Of a stretch of 6,029 nt of DNA, positions 1-4,878 are shown piece by piece. This stretch comes from an uncultured Pirellulales bacterium (lineage in GTDB: Bacteria > Planctomycetota > Planctomycetia > Pirellulales > Lacipirellulaceae), in the NCBI GenBank assembly GCA_947258835.1, contig CAMYJY010000135.1:1-6029 (forward strand). Direction: 5' to 3'. The notes under the pieces are model-generated. The model did not search any database. It was not told the DNA's origin and was given only the letters and a program-made list of their open reading frames with translations. The translations under genes and the position numbers were made by a program. Every line of letters begins with the position of its first letter. The stretch's first letter is position 1.

Positions 1-69
1 GGCGTTGGGCAGATGAGAACTTACCCATCGACAGCCCAATGGAGTCGCTTCGCCGGGATTTTCGATCAT
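1..69. other. Downstream flank of the helicase gene, no gene identified
   Basis: I see no convincing coding region or RNA gene here. The one visible structure is an imperfect inverted repeat: TTGGGC at 5-10 pairs with GCCCAA at 34-39, and inside it GATG at 12-15 can pair with CATC at 26-29. The octamer AACTTACC occurs at 19-26 and again at 82-89, inside the hairpin that follows the helicase. The stretch is probably intergenic, and the window edge cuts off whatever lies beyond it. Confidence 0.4.
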
Positions 70-95
70 GCGGCAGGTAAAAACTTACCTGCCGC
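70..95 (-). terminator. Perfect 11-bp hairpin just downstream of the helicase stop
   Basis: GCGGCAGGTAA (70-80) and TTACCTGCCGC (85-95) are perfect inverted complements separated by a 4-base loop. The structure begins 5 bases past the helicase stop codon (TAA at 103-101 on the minus strand), which is where an operon-end hairpin would sit. In the transcript no U-run follows the stem, and the only T-rich stretch is the loop. It is therefore not a canonical Rho-independent terminator. A U-less terminator, a 3'-end stabilising hairpin, or a chance-conserved palindrome are all possible. Confidence 0.45.
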
Positions 96-100
96 TCGCT

Positions 101-2131
101 TTAGGACATTTCCAGCGGGTAGTCGATTACCGCTTGCTTGCAGTTGGGCAACGAGTCCAAAAAAGTGCGTCCATAAGATTTGCTGGTAATGCGCGGATCC
201 AAAATCACCACCCGTCCCGTATCGCTGGCGCCACGAATCAGCCGCCCAAAACCTTGCTTGAGTTTGATCACTGCTTCGGGAAGCTGATAATCGCGAAACG
301 GCTGCCCCCCCGCTTGGCGAAGGGCTTCCAGCCGCGCTTCCAGCAAGGGTCGGTCGGGTACGCTGAAGGGCAACTTGGTAATGATCACCAGCTGCAGGGC
401 ATCGCCCGGCACATCCACGCCTTGCCAGAAGCTGTCCGTGCCCAACAACACGGCCCGCGGATCCTGTTGGAACAGCTCCACCATCCGGCTCCGCGGCGTG
501 CCATCGGCCTGGTTGAGCAAGTTGAGATTATGCGCTCGCAACCAACCCGACAAACGTGCCCCCACGCGCCGCATCATGTCATAGCTGGTAAACAGCACAA
601 AGGCATGGCCGTCGGTTTCGCGGACCTGCCCCTGGATGACCTCCACGCAGGCACGTTCGTACTCCTCGCGTTGCGTGCTGGGATCGGGCATTCCCCGCAT
701 GGTGACCAGCTCCGCCTGCTCCTCATAATTGAAGGGGCTATCGAGTCGGAGCGTGTCGGCCTGGACCAGACCGATGCGATCTCGGAAAAAATCGAAGGAA
801 TCCTGCCGGCCCACCGCCAACGTGGCACTGGTCAGGATCACCGACGGCACTTCATGAAATAACTGCTCGCGGAGCGCAGGCCCCACATCGAGGGGCGCTG
901 CCAAGAGGGTCTGCCGCGGCAACCCGCGACGTGTATGGTAGCTCTCCATCCAGTACACGGCCGCCTCCAACTCCTGGCGATGCCACATCTTCAAGTCGCC
1001 GGCCAAAGCGATCAAACGATCATGCGCTGCGATGAAATCCTGCCGCTCCGAGTCGTCGTGCTGCTGATCCCCGGCCCGTTTGACCTTGCGGGCCAGCGCC
1101 TGGAGCGTACCACTGAGGCGATTGGTGACAGGCAACCGCTGGCTCACGCGGCCATTGGAGGGAGCCTGTGATTCCTGCCAATCGCACAGGTCGGCAAAAA
1201 ATTCGTCCGCCGCCACCCGGCAACCGTCCACCTGCTGCTGCAGCTCCTGTAGCTCGTGATGCACCAACAGCCCCTTTTGGGTGCGATCGTTGTAGAGCCG
1301 ACCGAGCACATACTCGATTTGGCCATTGGTCAGTCGCAGCCCCAGATGATCCGCGGCCACCGCTTCCACGGTATGGGCCTCATCCAGCACCACCACATCG
1401 TAATCGGGCAGCAGACTCACTCCCTGCTGCCGCAGGGCCAAATCACTAAAAAACAGGGCGTGGTTGACCACCATCAACTGCGCATGCTGCACACGGCGCC
1501 GATCTTGATAATAAAAACACTCTTTGTAGGTCGGGCAGCGACGCCCCAGGCAATTCCCGTGGTCGCTGGCCACCTCGTCCCACACCTGGTGAGACGGTTG
1601 ATAGGTCAGATCGCTAAGCGAGCCATCGCGGCTCCGCTCACTCCAGGCTTGCAAATCACGCAGTTGATCGGCCAGCTCGAATTTATCAAACAGATTCCCG
1701 CTGCGCTGCAGCGCGCTGTGCAAGCGGCGGAGGCTCAGATAGTTCCGCCGGCCTTTCACCAGGACCGCGGAAAACTCCCGCGGAATGACACTGTTTAGCA
1801 GGGGCAAATCCTTGCCCATCAGCTGCTCTTGCAAACTGATGGTGTGCGTCGAAACCACAACACGTCGCGGTTTTGCGGGTTGGTTTTCGTCGACGGGCGG
1901 CTGCGTCGCCGCTAAGATGGCCGGCACCAGATAGGCAAAGCTTTTCCCCACACCCGTGCCGGCTTCAACCACCAAATGCTGCTGGGATTCGATGGCCGCA
2001 GCCACGGCGGCAGCCATGGCCAGCTGCTGGGGGCGCTGTTCGTACTGGGGCAACCGCCGCGCGATCGAGCCCTCAGGACCCAAAATATCGGCCACTGTCA
2101 TCTCGGAGTCCACCGACACCAGGCTCCTCAC
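101..2131 (-). CDS. dinG: DinG/Rad3-type (XPD-like) ATP-dependent DNA helicase with one Fe-S cysteine replaced
   Basis: Superfamily 2 DEAH helicase of the DinG/YoaA branch, whose studied members unwind DNA 5' to 3' and act in DNA repair or on R-loops and D-loops. Visible motifs, numbered from the GTG at 2131: Q-motif-like YEQRPQQ (30-36), Walker A GTGVGKS (58-64), DEAH box (250-253), motif III TSAT (434-437), motif V around GTDSFWQGVD (564-573), motif VI QGFGRLIRG (626-634). The Fe-S region carries C194, C199 and C205. The usual first cysteine, expected in the GRxNYLC segment, is Ser133 here (AGC codon, 1735-1733). The 676 residues match the stand-alone enzymes (E. coli DinG is about 716) and lack the N-terminal exonuclease domain of Firmicutes DinG. 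The frame opens directly after the thiG stop. An AGGAG inside the frame favours a GTG start at 2119 or 2113, and an ATG at 2101 is also possible. Helicase assignment is firm; the exact DinG/YoaA subfamily is less so. Confidence 0.93.
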   Translation of the reverse strand: MRSLVSVDSEMTVADILGPEGSIARRLPQYEQRPQQLAMAAAVAAAIESQQHLVVEAGTGVGKSFAYLVPAILAATQPPVDENQPAKPRRVVVSTHTISLQEQLMGKDLPLLNSVIPREFSAVLVKGRRNYLSLRRLHSALQRSGNLFDKFELADQLRDLQAWSERSRDGSLSDLTYQPSHQVWDEVASDHGNCLGRRCPTYKECFYYQDRRRVQHAQLMVVNHALFFSDLALRQQGVSLLPDYDVVVLDEAHTVEAVAADHLGLRLTNGQIEYVLGRLYNDRTQKGLLVHHELQELQQQVDGCRVAADEFFADLCDWQESQAPSNGRVSQRLPVTNRLSGTLQALARKVKRAGDQQHDDSERQDFIAAHDRLIALAGDLKMWHRQELEAAVYWMESYHTRRGLPRQTLLAAPLDVGPALREQLFHEVPSVILTSATLAVGRQDSFDFFRDRIGLVQADTLRLDSPFNYEEQAELVTMRGMPDPSTQREEYERACVEVIQGQVRETDGHAFVLFTSYDMMRRVGARLSGWLRAHNLNLLNQADGTPRSRMVELFQQDPRAVLLGTDSFWQGVDVPGDALQLVIITKLPFSVPDRPLLEARLEALRQAGGQPFRDYQLPEAVIKLKQGFGRLIRGASDTGRVVILDPRITSKSYGRTFLDSLPNCKQAVIDYPLEMS
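2124..2128 (-). promoter_or_regulatory. Internal AGGAG ribosome binding site that bears on the helicase start
   Basis: On the minus strand the junction reads TAAGTGAGGAGCCTGGTG. The first possible start (GTG at 2131-2129) touches the thiG stop codon, and AGGAG lies after it, so that start could only be used by coupled termination and reinitiation. AGGAG is 4 bases before the GTG at 2119, 10 bases before the GTG at 2113 and 22 bases before the ATG at 2101. Spacing best fits 2113, or less well 2119. The protein would then lose 4 to 6 N-terminal residues, none of them in a helicase motif. Confidence 0.5.
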
Positions 2132-2968
2132 TTAGCGCGGCTGGTCCGTGATCACACCCTCTGCGGGGCTACTCGCCGTGGCATACAGCTTGCGGGGTAT
2201 CCGTCCAGCAAGGTAGGCCGACCGTCCCGCCTCGGTGGCCAGACGCATGGCAGTGGCCATGCGGAGCGGGTCTTGGGCATGGGCCACGGCCGTATTCAAC
2301 AGGACGCCATCCACGCCCAGTTCCATGGCCCGCGACACATCGCTGGCCGTGCCCACTCCCGCATCGACAATCACCGGATAATCCGGATCGCCTTCCTTGA
2401 GATATTCCAGGCAAATGCGGATGTTGTTCTCATTTAAAATCCCTTGCCCGGACCCAATCGGACTTCCCGCGGGCATCACGCTGGTGGCACCGGCCTCCTT
2501 GAGCCGCCGCGCGACGATGGGATCGTCGCTGGAATAGCACAGCACTTGAAAACCATCGGCCACTAATTTTTCCGTGGCTTCCAGCGTGGCCACCGGGTCA
2601 GGCAGCAGGGTCTTGGTATCGGCCAACACCTCCAGCTTCACCCAATCCGCCCCCGGGTTTTCCAAACCCAACAAAATCTCCCGCCCCAAACGGGCCACCC
2701 GCACCGCATCGTCCGCCTGAAAACAGCCGGCCGTATTGGGAAGCAGGGTGTACCGCTGCGTATCGATAAAGTCGAGTAAGTTATTCCCGTCGGCATCAAT
2801 CAGACGTTCACGGCGGATGGCCACGGTGATGCACTCGGTCCCCGACTCTGCCAGCGCCTCTTGCATCTGCGTGTAGCTGGCATACTTGCCGGTACCAACA
2901 ATCAAGCGGCTCTGCAGCGTATGCGTGCCAAGAACGAGTGGGTCTGCAGTTGTAGTTTCCGTTTCCAT
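2132..2968 (-). CDS. thiG: Thiazole synthase ThiG
   Basis: Cytoplasmic enzyme that condenses 1-deoxy-D-xylulose 5-phosphate, dehydroglycine and the sulfur of ThiS thiocarboxylate into the thiazole phosphate of thiamin. Family features seen, numbered from the ATG at 2968: RLIVGTGKY (21-29), the Schiff-base lysine in WVKLEVL (K111), the phosphate-binding stretch PAGSPIGSGQG (166-176), DAGVGTASD (202-210) and LLNTAVAHA (223-231). From 2968 it has 278 residues, close to the usual 255-270. An in-frame ATG at 2995 would add nine residues (MIAAQRKSI), but it abuts the repeat array and has no ribosome binding site. The ATG at 2968 has a weak purine-rich GGAAAAG four bases upstream. thiS lies 125 bp upstream and the helicase frame follows directly. 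No thiF, thiH, thiO or thiE is in the window, so the dehydroglycine source and the ThiS-adenylating enzyme must be encoded elsewhere. Confidence 0.96.
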   Translation of the reverse strand: METETTTADPLVLGTHTLQSRLIVGTGKYASYTQMQEALAESGTECITVAIRRERLIDADGNNLLDFIDTQRYTLLPNTAGCFQADDAVRVARLGREILLGLENPGADWVKLEVLADTKTLLPDPVATLEATEKLVADGFQVLCYSSDDPIVARRLKEAGATSVMPAGSPIGSGQGILNENNIRICLEYLKEGDPDYPVIVDAGVGTASDVSRAMELGVDGVLLNTAVAHAQDPLRMATAMRLATEAGRSAYLAGRIPRKLYATASSPAEGVITDQPR

Positions 2969-2995
2969 GATGCTTTTCCGTTGTGCTGCTATCAT

Positions 2996-3028
2996 CGGTG
3001 GCTAGCGCCAGCCGCTGGTTTTTTGTGG
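2996..3028. repeat. Intergenic hairpin repeat, copy 1 of 3
   Basis: Copy of a unit running CGGTGGCTAGCGCCA-A/G-CCGCTGG, then a T-run, then GTGG, read on the plus strand. This copy has G where the others have A (GCCAGCCG rather than GCCAACCG) and six Ts rather than five. The core folds as CGGTGGC / GCCAGCCG around a TAGC loop with one bulged base. It ends one base short of the upstream in-frame ATG of thiG (2995-2993), so on the thiG side it reaches the 5' edge of that reading frame. Confidence 0.85.
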
Positions 3029-3040
3029 CTTGGATGTCAC

Positions 3041-3072
3041 CGGTGGCTAGCGCCAACCGCTGGTTTTTGTGG
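3041..3072. repeat. Intergenic hairpin repeat, copy 2 of 3
   Basis: Same orientation as copy 1, starting 45 bases from it, and preceded by AC so that the match to copy 3 extends to ACCGGTGGC. It is the full-length form: hairpin core (stem CGGTGGC / GCCAACCG with one bulged A, loop TAGC), then CTGG, five Ts and GTGG. The 12 bases between copy 1 and copy 2 (3029-3040) are not repeated elsewhere in the window. Confidence 0.85.
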
Positions 3073-3074
3073 AC

Positions 3075-3096
3075 CGGTGGCTAGCGCCAACCGCTA
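3075..3096. repeat. Intergenic hairpin repeat, copy 3 of 3, overlapping the thiS stop
   Basis: The core matches copy 2 through CGGTGGCTAGCGCCAACCGCT (3075-3095). It then diverges, lacking the CTGG-Tn-GTGG tail. The last bases of the copy (3094-3096) are the thiS stop codon TAG on the minus strand. The 34-base offset from copy 2 leaves only two bases (AC) between copies, so copies 2 and 3 are effectively in tandem. The tail may have been lost when the element settled against thiS, or the element may have replaced the original thiS end. Confidence 0.8.
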
Positions 3097-3102
3097 ACCA
3101 CC
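3076..3102 (-). promoter_or_regulatory. 11-bp mRNA hairpin enclosing the thiS stop codon
   Basis: GGTGGCTAGCG (3076-3086) and CGCTAACCACC (3092-3102) are inverted complements at 10 of 11 positions around a 5-base loop. In the minus-strand transcript the single mismatch becomes a G-U pair, so the whole 11-bp stem can form. It contains the last two GGT codons and the TAG stop of thiS. No U-run follows, so a standard terminator is unlikely. Its position would allow an effect on thiS release, thiG translation or mRNA stability. The structure is seen in the sequence; any function is inference. Confidence 0.45.
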
Positions 3103-3294
3103 ACCTACCAGGGTGACCACCTCCAAGCGGTCATCCTCGGCCAGGCGGGCGCTGGCATGCTCTTGGCGGGGGACCAATTGCTGATTCAATTCCACCGCCA
3201 GGTAGCGATTGTCAAGCTGCAGCTGGTCCAGCAATTCCGCAATCGACGTCTGCGGTTTGACCTCACGCAACTCCCCATTCAACAAAATCTGCAT
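3094..3294 (-). CDS. thiS: Sulfur carrier protein ThiS
   Basis: Small ubiquitin-like (beta-grasp) protein that carries sulfur as a C-terminal thiocarboxylate and delivers it to ThiG for thiazole formation. The 66 residues are the usual length. The N-terminus MQILLNGEL and the segment SIAELLDQL are typical of the family, and the chain ends VTLVGGG, with the terminal Gly-Gly that ThiF-type enzymes adenylate fully exposed. The ATG at 3294 is supported by GAGGAG three bases upstream (3298-3303), a close but strong site. The gene starts 18 bp after the 175-residue protein stops and precedes thiG, its functional partner. The TAG stop lies within a copy of the intergenic repeat. Confidence 0.94.
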   Translation of the reverse strand: MQILLNGELREVKPQTSIAELLDQLQLDNRYLAVELNQQLVPRQEHASARLAEDDRLEVVTLVGGG

Positions 3295-3312
3295 GGTCTC
3301 CTCGAAAAGAAA

Positions 3313-3840
3313 CTATTCTGCGTCACGAATAAACGTGGAGCGGATCAAGCCACCTCCCAGGGGGATGAATTTGCCCGACTGCGGTTTTCCGGCGGCGCTG
3401 GCACTGGAATCCCAAGGCAAAGCATAAGCATACATTTGCCCGGTGGTGGCTTCGGCAATGTATACCAGACTCTTGCCCAGTTGGGTACTCCGCTGACCTC
3501 GCGGCAGATCGGCCCGCCCGGTAACCATGAGGTACTTGGGATTCTTGATCTGCGTGCCAAAATCACTTTGGATGTTGTATTCGTAGAGAGCATCAAATTC
3601 AGCCGTGCGGCGGCTGATAATCACCGCCCGCAGATCGCCGGTAATAAAATCGAGAAAGTACAGGGCCTCCACGCCCGCATCCACAAAACCCGTCGCGATG
3701 GCAAAGTTGTCCACGCCTTGGGTTGCCGTGGCCTCGACCCGCACTCCTGGCCCCAGACCCAACAGGGCCACCGCCAGCAGGACACCCAGCAGGATGCCCA
3801 GCACCAAGACGCCCCCTTGATTCCACCTGTGCTGTCGCAT
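3313..3840 (-). CDS. Membrane-anchored protein of unknown function, planctomycete-type
   Basis: I do not recognise a characterised family. The 175 residues start with a basic N-terminus (MRQHRWNQGG), then one hydrophobic segment at about residues 11-31 (VLVLGILLGVLLAVALLGLG), which would be a signal anchor or an uncleaved/late-cleaved signal peptide. The rest would be outside the cytoplasmic membrane. That part has the phrases DNFAIATGFVDAGVEALYFLDFITGDLRAV, split over residues 44-73, and YLMVTGRADL (103-112), then a segment around LVYIAEATTG (125-134). These read as short beta-strand repeats, perhaps a partial beta-propeller-like fold, but that is a guess. From memory, similar proteins occur across planctomycetes. 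The ATG at 3840 has a near-perfect Shine-Dalgarno, GAGGTGAT (3843-3850), two bases upstream. It is 18 bp from thiS, so it is probably co-transcribed with the thiamin genes. No cysteine and no metal-binding motif is visible. Confidence 0.82.
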   Translation of the reverse strand: MRQHRWNQGGVLVLGILLGVLLAVALLGLGPGVRVEATATQGVDNFAIATGFVDAGVEALYFLDFITGDLRAVIISRRTAEFDALYEYNIQSDFGTQIKNPKYLMVTGRADLPRGQRSTQLGKSLVYIAEATTGQMYAYALPWDSSASAAGKPQSGKFIPLGGGLIRSTFIRDAE

Positions 3841-3904
3841 CGATCACCTCGTACGAATAAAATAAATATGCAGAACTAGGGCTTACCGCCCGGCAGCTCC
3901 CAGC
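3841..3904 (-). other. Short AT-rich gap, possible promoter of the 175-residue gene
   Basis: The 64 bases between the peptidase stop and the next gene hold an AT-rich run (3855-3870), which on the minus strand reads GCATATTTATTTTATTCG, ahead of the ribosome binding site. It could supply a -10 element, but I see no convincing -35 partner and the spacing is short. Read-through from the peptidase gene is equally plausible. Confidence 0.25.
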
Positions 3905-4588
3905 TTAGTCCCGGCTGCCCGTATAGCGGATGATGTAGTACAGCAAAGTGATCACCGCTTGCAGCGTCGCAGCAACGTATGTCCACGCCGCCGCATTCAG
4001 CACGCGGTTAACGTAAATCATATCCTGATCTGCTACGATCTGGTGCTCAACCAGCAATCGTTTGGCCCGGGCGCTGGCATCAAACTCGACGGGCAAATTT
4101 ACCAATTGAAAGAAAACAATACAGGCAAAAGCAGCGATCCCGCACAAAATGAGGGGTTGGGATTGCATGATCAGGCCAGCAATGAGAAGCCACATACTGG
4201 CACTGCTGCCAAATCCAGCAGCCGGAACGGCAGCATTGCGAAGCACGAGCGGAGCATAATTTTTAGCATCTTGAATCGCGTGCCCCGCTTCGTGCGCGGC
4301 AATTCCCACGGCAGCCGTGGAGCGGGAACCATAAACGGCTTCGCTCAGCCGCAGCACCTTCGAGCGCGGATCGTAATGATCTGACAGGTGCCCCGGAATT
4401 CGCTCGACACCTACGTTCTGCAAACCGGCGGAGTCAAGAATATGCCGTGCCGCCGCCGCGCCACTTAAAGGCGCGGGCACTTTCTCTGCTTCCGCAAAAG
4501 ACGACTTCACGCGCATCTGTGCCCAGAAAGCCAACAGCAATGCCGGCGAAGTCCACAGCAGCAACTCAAAATAACCGAAACCTAACAT
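3905..4588 (-). CDS. Membrane zinc metallopeptidase, YugP family (PF04298-type)
   Basis: Predicted integral-membrane neutral zinc metallopeptidase. The catalytic motif HEAGH is at residues 99-103, and the conserved glutamate in LPVEFDASARA (E168) is a plausible third zinc ligand. Also typical of the family is the segment HLSDHYDPRSKVLRLSEAVYGS (67-88, key residues D70, Y72, D73, R80, L81) just before the active-site helix. Hydrophobic segments at about 4-24, 128-142, 145-164 and 197-221 suggest an N-terminal helix, a central pair and a C-terminal helix, with the active site in the loop between the first and second. At 227 residues it is full length. The ATG at 4588 has GGAG (4596-4599) seven bases upstream. 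Substrates of this family are poorly known. It is separated by 64 bp from the next gene and 290 bp from mqnE, so it may have its own promoter. I give no gene symbol because yugP is only the B. subtilis name. Confidence 0.92.
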   Translation of the reverse strand: MLGFGYFELLLWTSPALLLAFWAQMRVKSSFAEAEKVPAPLSGAAAARHILDSAGLQNVGVERIPGHLSDHYDPRSKVLRLSEAVYGSRSTAAVGIAAHEAGHAIQDAKNYAPLVLRNAAVPAAGFGSSASMWLLIAGLIMQSQPLILCGIAAFACIVFFQLVNLPVEFDASARAKRLLVEHQIVADQDMIYVNRVLNAAAWTYVAATLQAVITLLYYIIRYTGSRD

Positions 4589-4623
4589 CGCAATACTCCC
4601 CTTCTCTCACACGAAAAATATGA

Positions 4624-4633
4624 TAAGTACTTA
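4624..4633. promoter_or_regulatory. AT-rich palindrome upstream of the peptidase gene
   Basis: TAAGTACTTA is a perfect 10-base palindrome, with GATA on one side (4622-4625) and TATC on the other (4635-4638, offset by one base). On the minus strand it falls in the AT-rich region expected to hold the peptidase promoter, with a poor -10-like CATATT next to it. It could be an operator or a promoter part. Neither a clear -35 nor a known regulator consensus is present. Confidence 0.25.
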
Positions 4634-4684
4634 GTATCCTAATAACTGCAGCTCATAAATTAGCCGCCAAGCGCTCCCTTTTTC

Positions 4685-4723
4685 CTTCCTGAGATGGCGG
4701 CCTCCGGCCGCTATCTCAGGAAG
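4685..4723. repeat. 18-bp inverted repeat (long hairpin) in the mqnE-peptidase gap
   Basis: CTTCCTGAGATGGCGGCC (4685-4702) and GGCCGCTATCTCAGGAAG (4706-4723) are inverted complements at 17 of 18 positions around a 3-base loop. The single mismatch (G4696 against T4712) can form a G-U pair in a plus-strand transcript. On the minus strand, the direction of transcription, the stem is followed by GAAAAAGGG rather than a U-run. On the plus strand it is followed by TGCAG. It is therefore not a canonical terminator in either direction. A MITE-like remnant, a REP-type palindrome or a transcript-processing hairpin would fit. Confidence 0.75.
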
Positions 4724-4878
4724 TGCAGCTAATAACTCCTGGTCGAGCCAGGGAATCCTGTACGACACTGAGGCGGGCTCAGGGCCAATCCTTCTACGCA
4801 AAATGCTATCGGTGGGTTCACGCGAAGGCAACCTCAGCTCTCTTCAGGATCATGGCTTACGAGTAGGAAATGCACCCG

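Larger units (their letters stand above)
4589..4878. other. 290-bp gap between mqnE and the peptidase gene
   Basis: This gap has no gene I can support. It contains a strong 18-bp inverted repeat (4685-4723), 9-bp direct repeats on either side of it (4639-4647 and 4729-4737), and two small perfect stems: CCTGG/CCAGG at 4738-4752 and CTGAG/CTCAG at 4768-4782. It also has an AT-rich palindrome TAAGTACTTA (4624-4633) about 36 bases upstream of the peptidase start, and a 66-codon minus-strand frame from a TTG at 4831. I see no tRNA fold and no U-tract terminator for mqnE. The peptidase promoter should lie at the low-coordinate end, and AT-rich sequence at about 4610-4645 could provide it. Confidence 0.5.

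Noticed and set aside
68..862. 264-codon plus-strand open frame opposite the helicase gene
   Set aside because: It lies wholly antisense to conserved helicase motifs, its product resembles no family I recognise, and it starts inside the hairpin after the helicase. High GC favours such antisense frames.
2969..3093. TPP riboswitch or selfish thiamin regulatory RNA between thiS and thiG
   Set aside because: The conserved CUGAGA and ACCYGA-type elements of the THI box are not visible in the right arrangement here, nor upstream of thiS. The gap is accounted for by the repeat copies.
2996..3096. CRISPR array
   Set aside because: Three direct repeats are present, but the spacers are only 12 and 2 bases and no cas gene is nearby. 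The unit is an intergenic hairpin repeat.
3157..3879. 240-codon plus-strand open frame
   Set aside because: It runs antisense across thiS and the 175-residue gene, both of which have good ribosome binding sites and sensible products.
4685..4723. Rho-independent terminator of mqnE
   Set aside because: The stem is strong, but an A-run rather than a U-run follows it on the transcribed strand, and it lies about 155 bases past the mqnE stop.
4631..4831. 66-codon minus-strand frame in the mqnE-peptidase gap
   Set aside because: It starts at TTG without a clear ribosome binding site, runs straight through the 18-bp inverted repeat, and gives a product with no recognisable family. It is probably non-coding, though a small gene cannot be excluded.
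4741..4878. tRNA or other structured RNA suggested by GGTTCACGCG and short stems
   Set aside because: No acceptor stem, anticodon arm or matching T-loop could be assembled on either strand.
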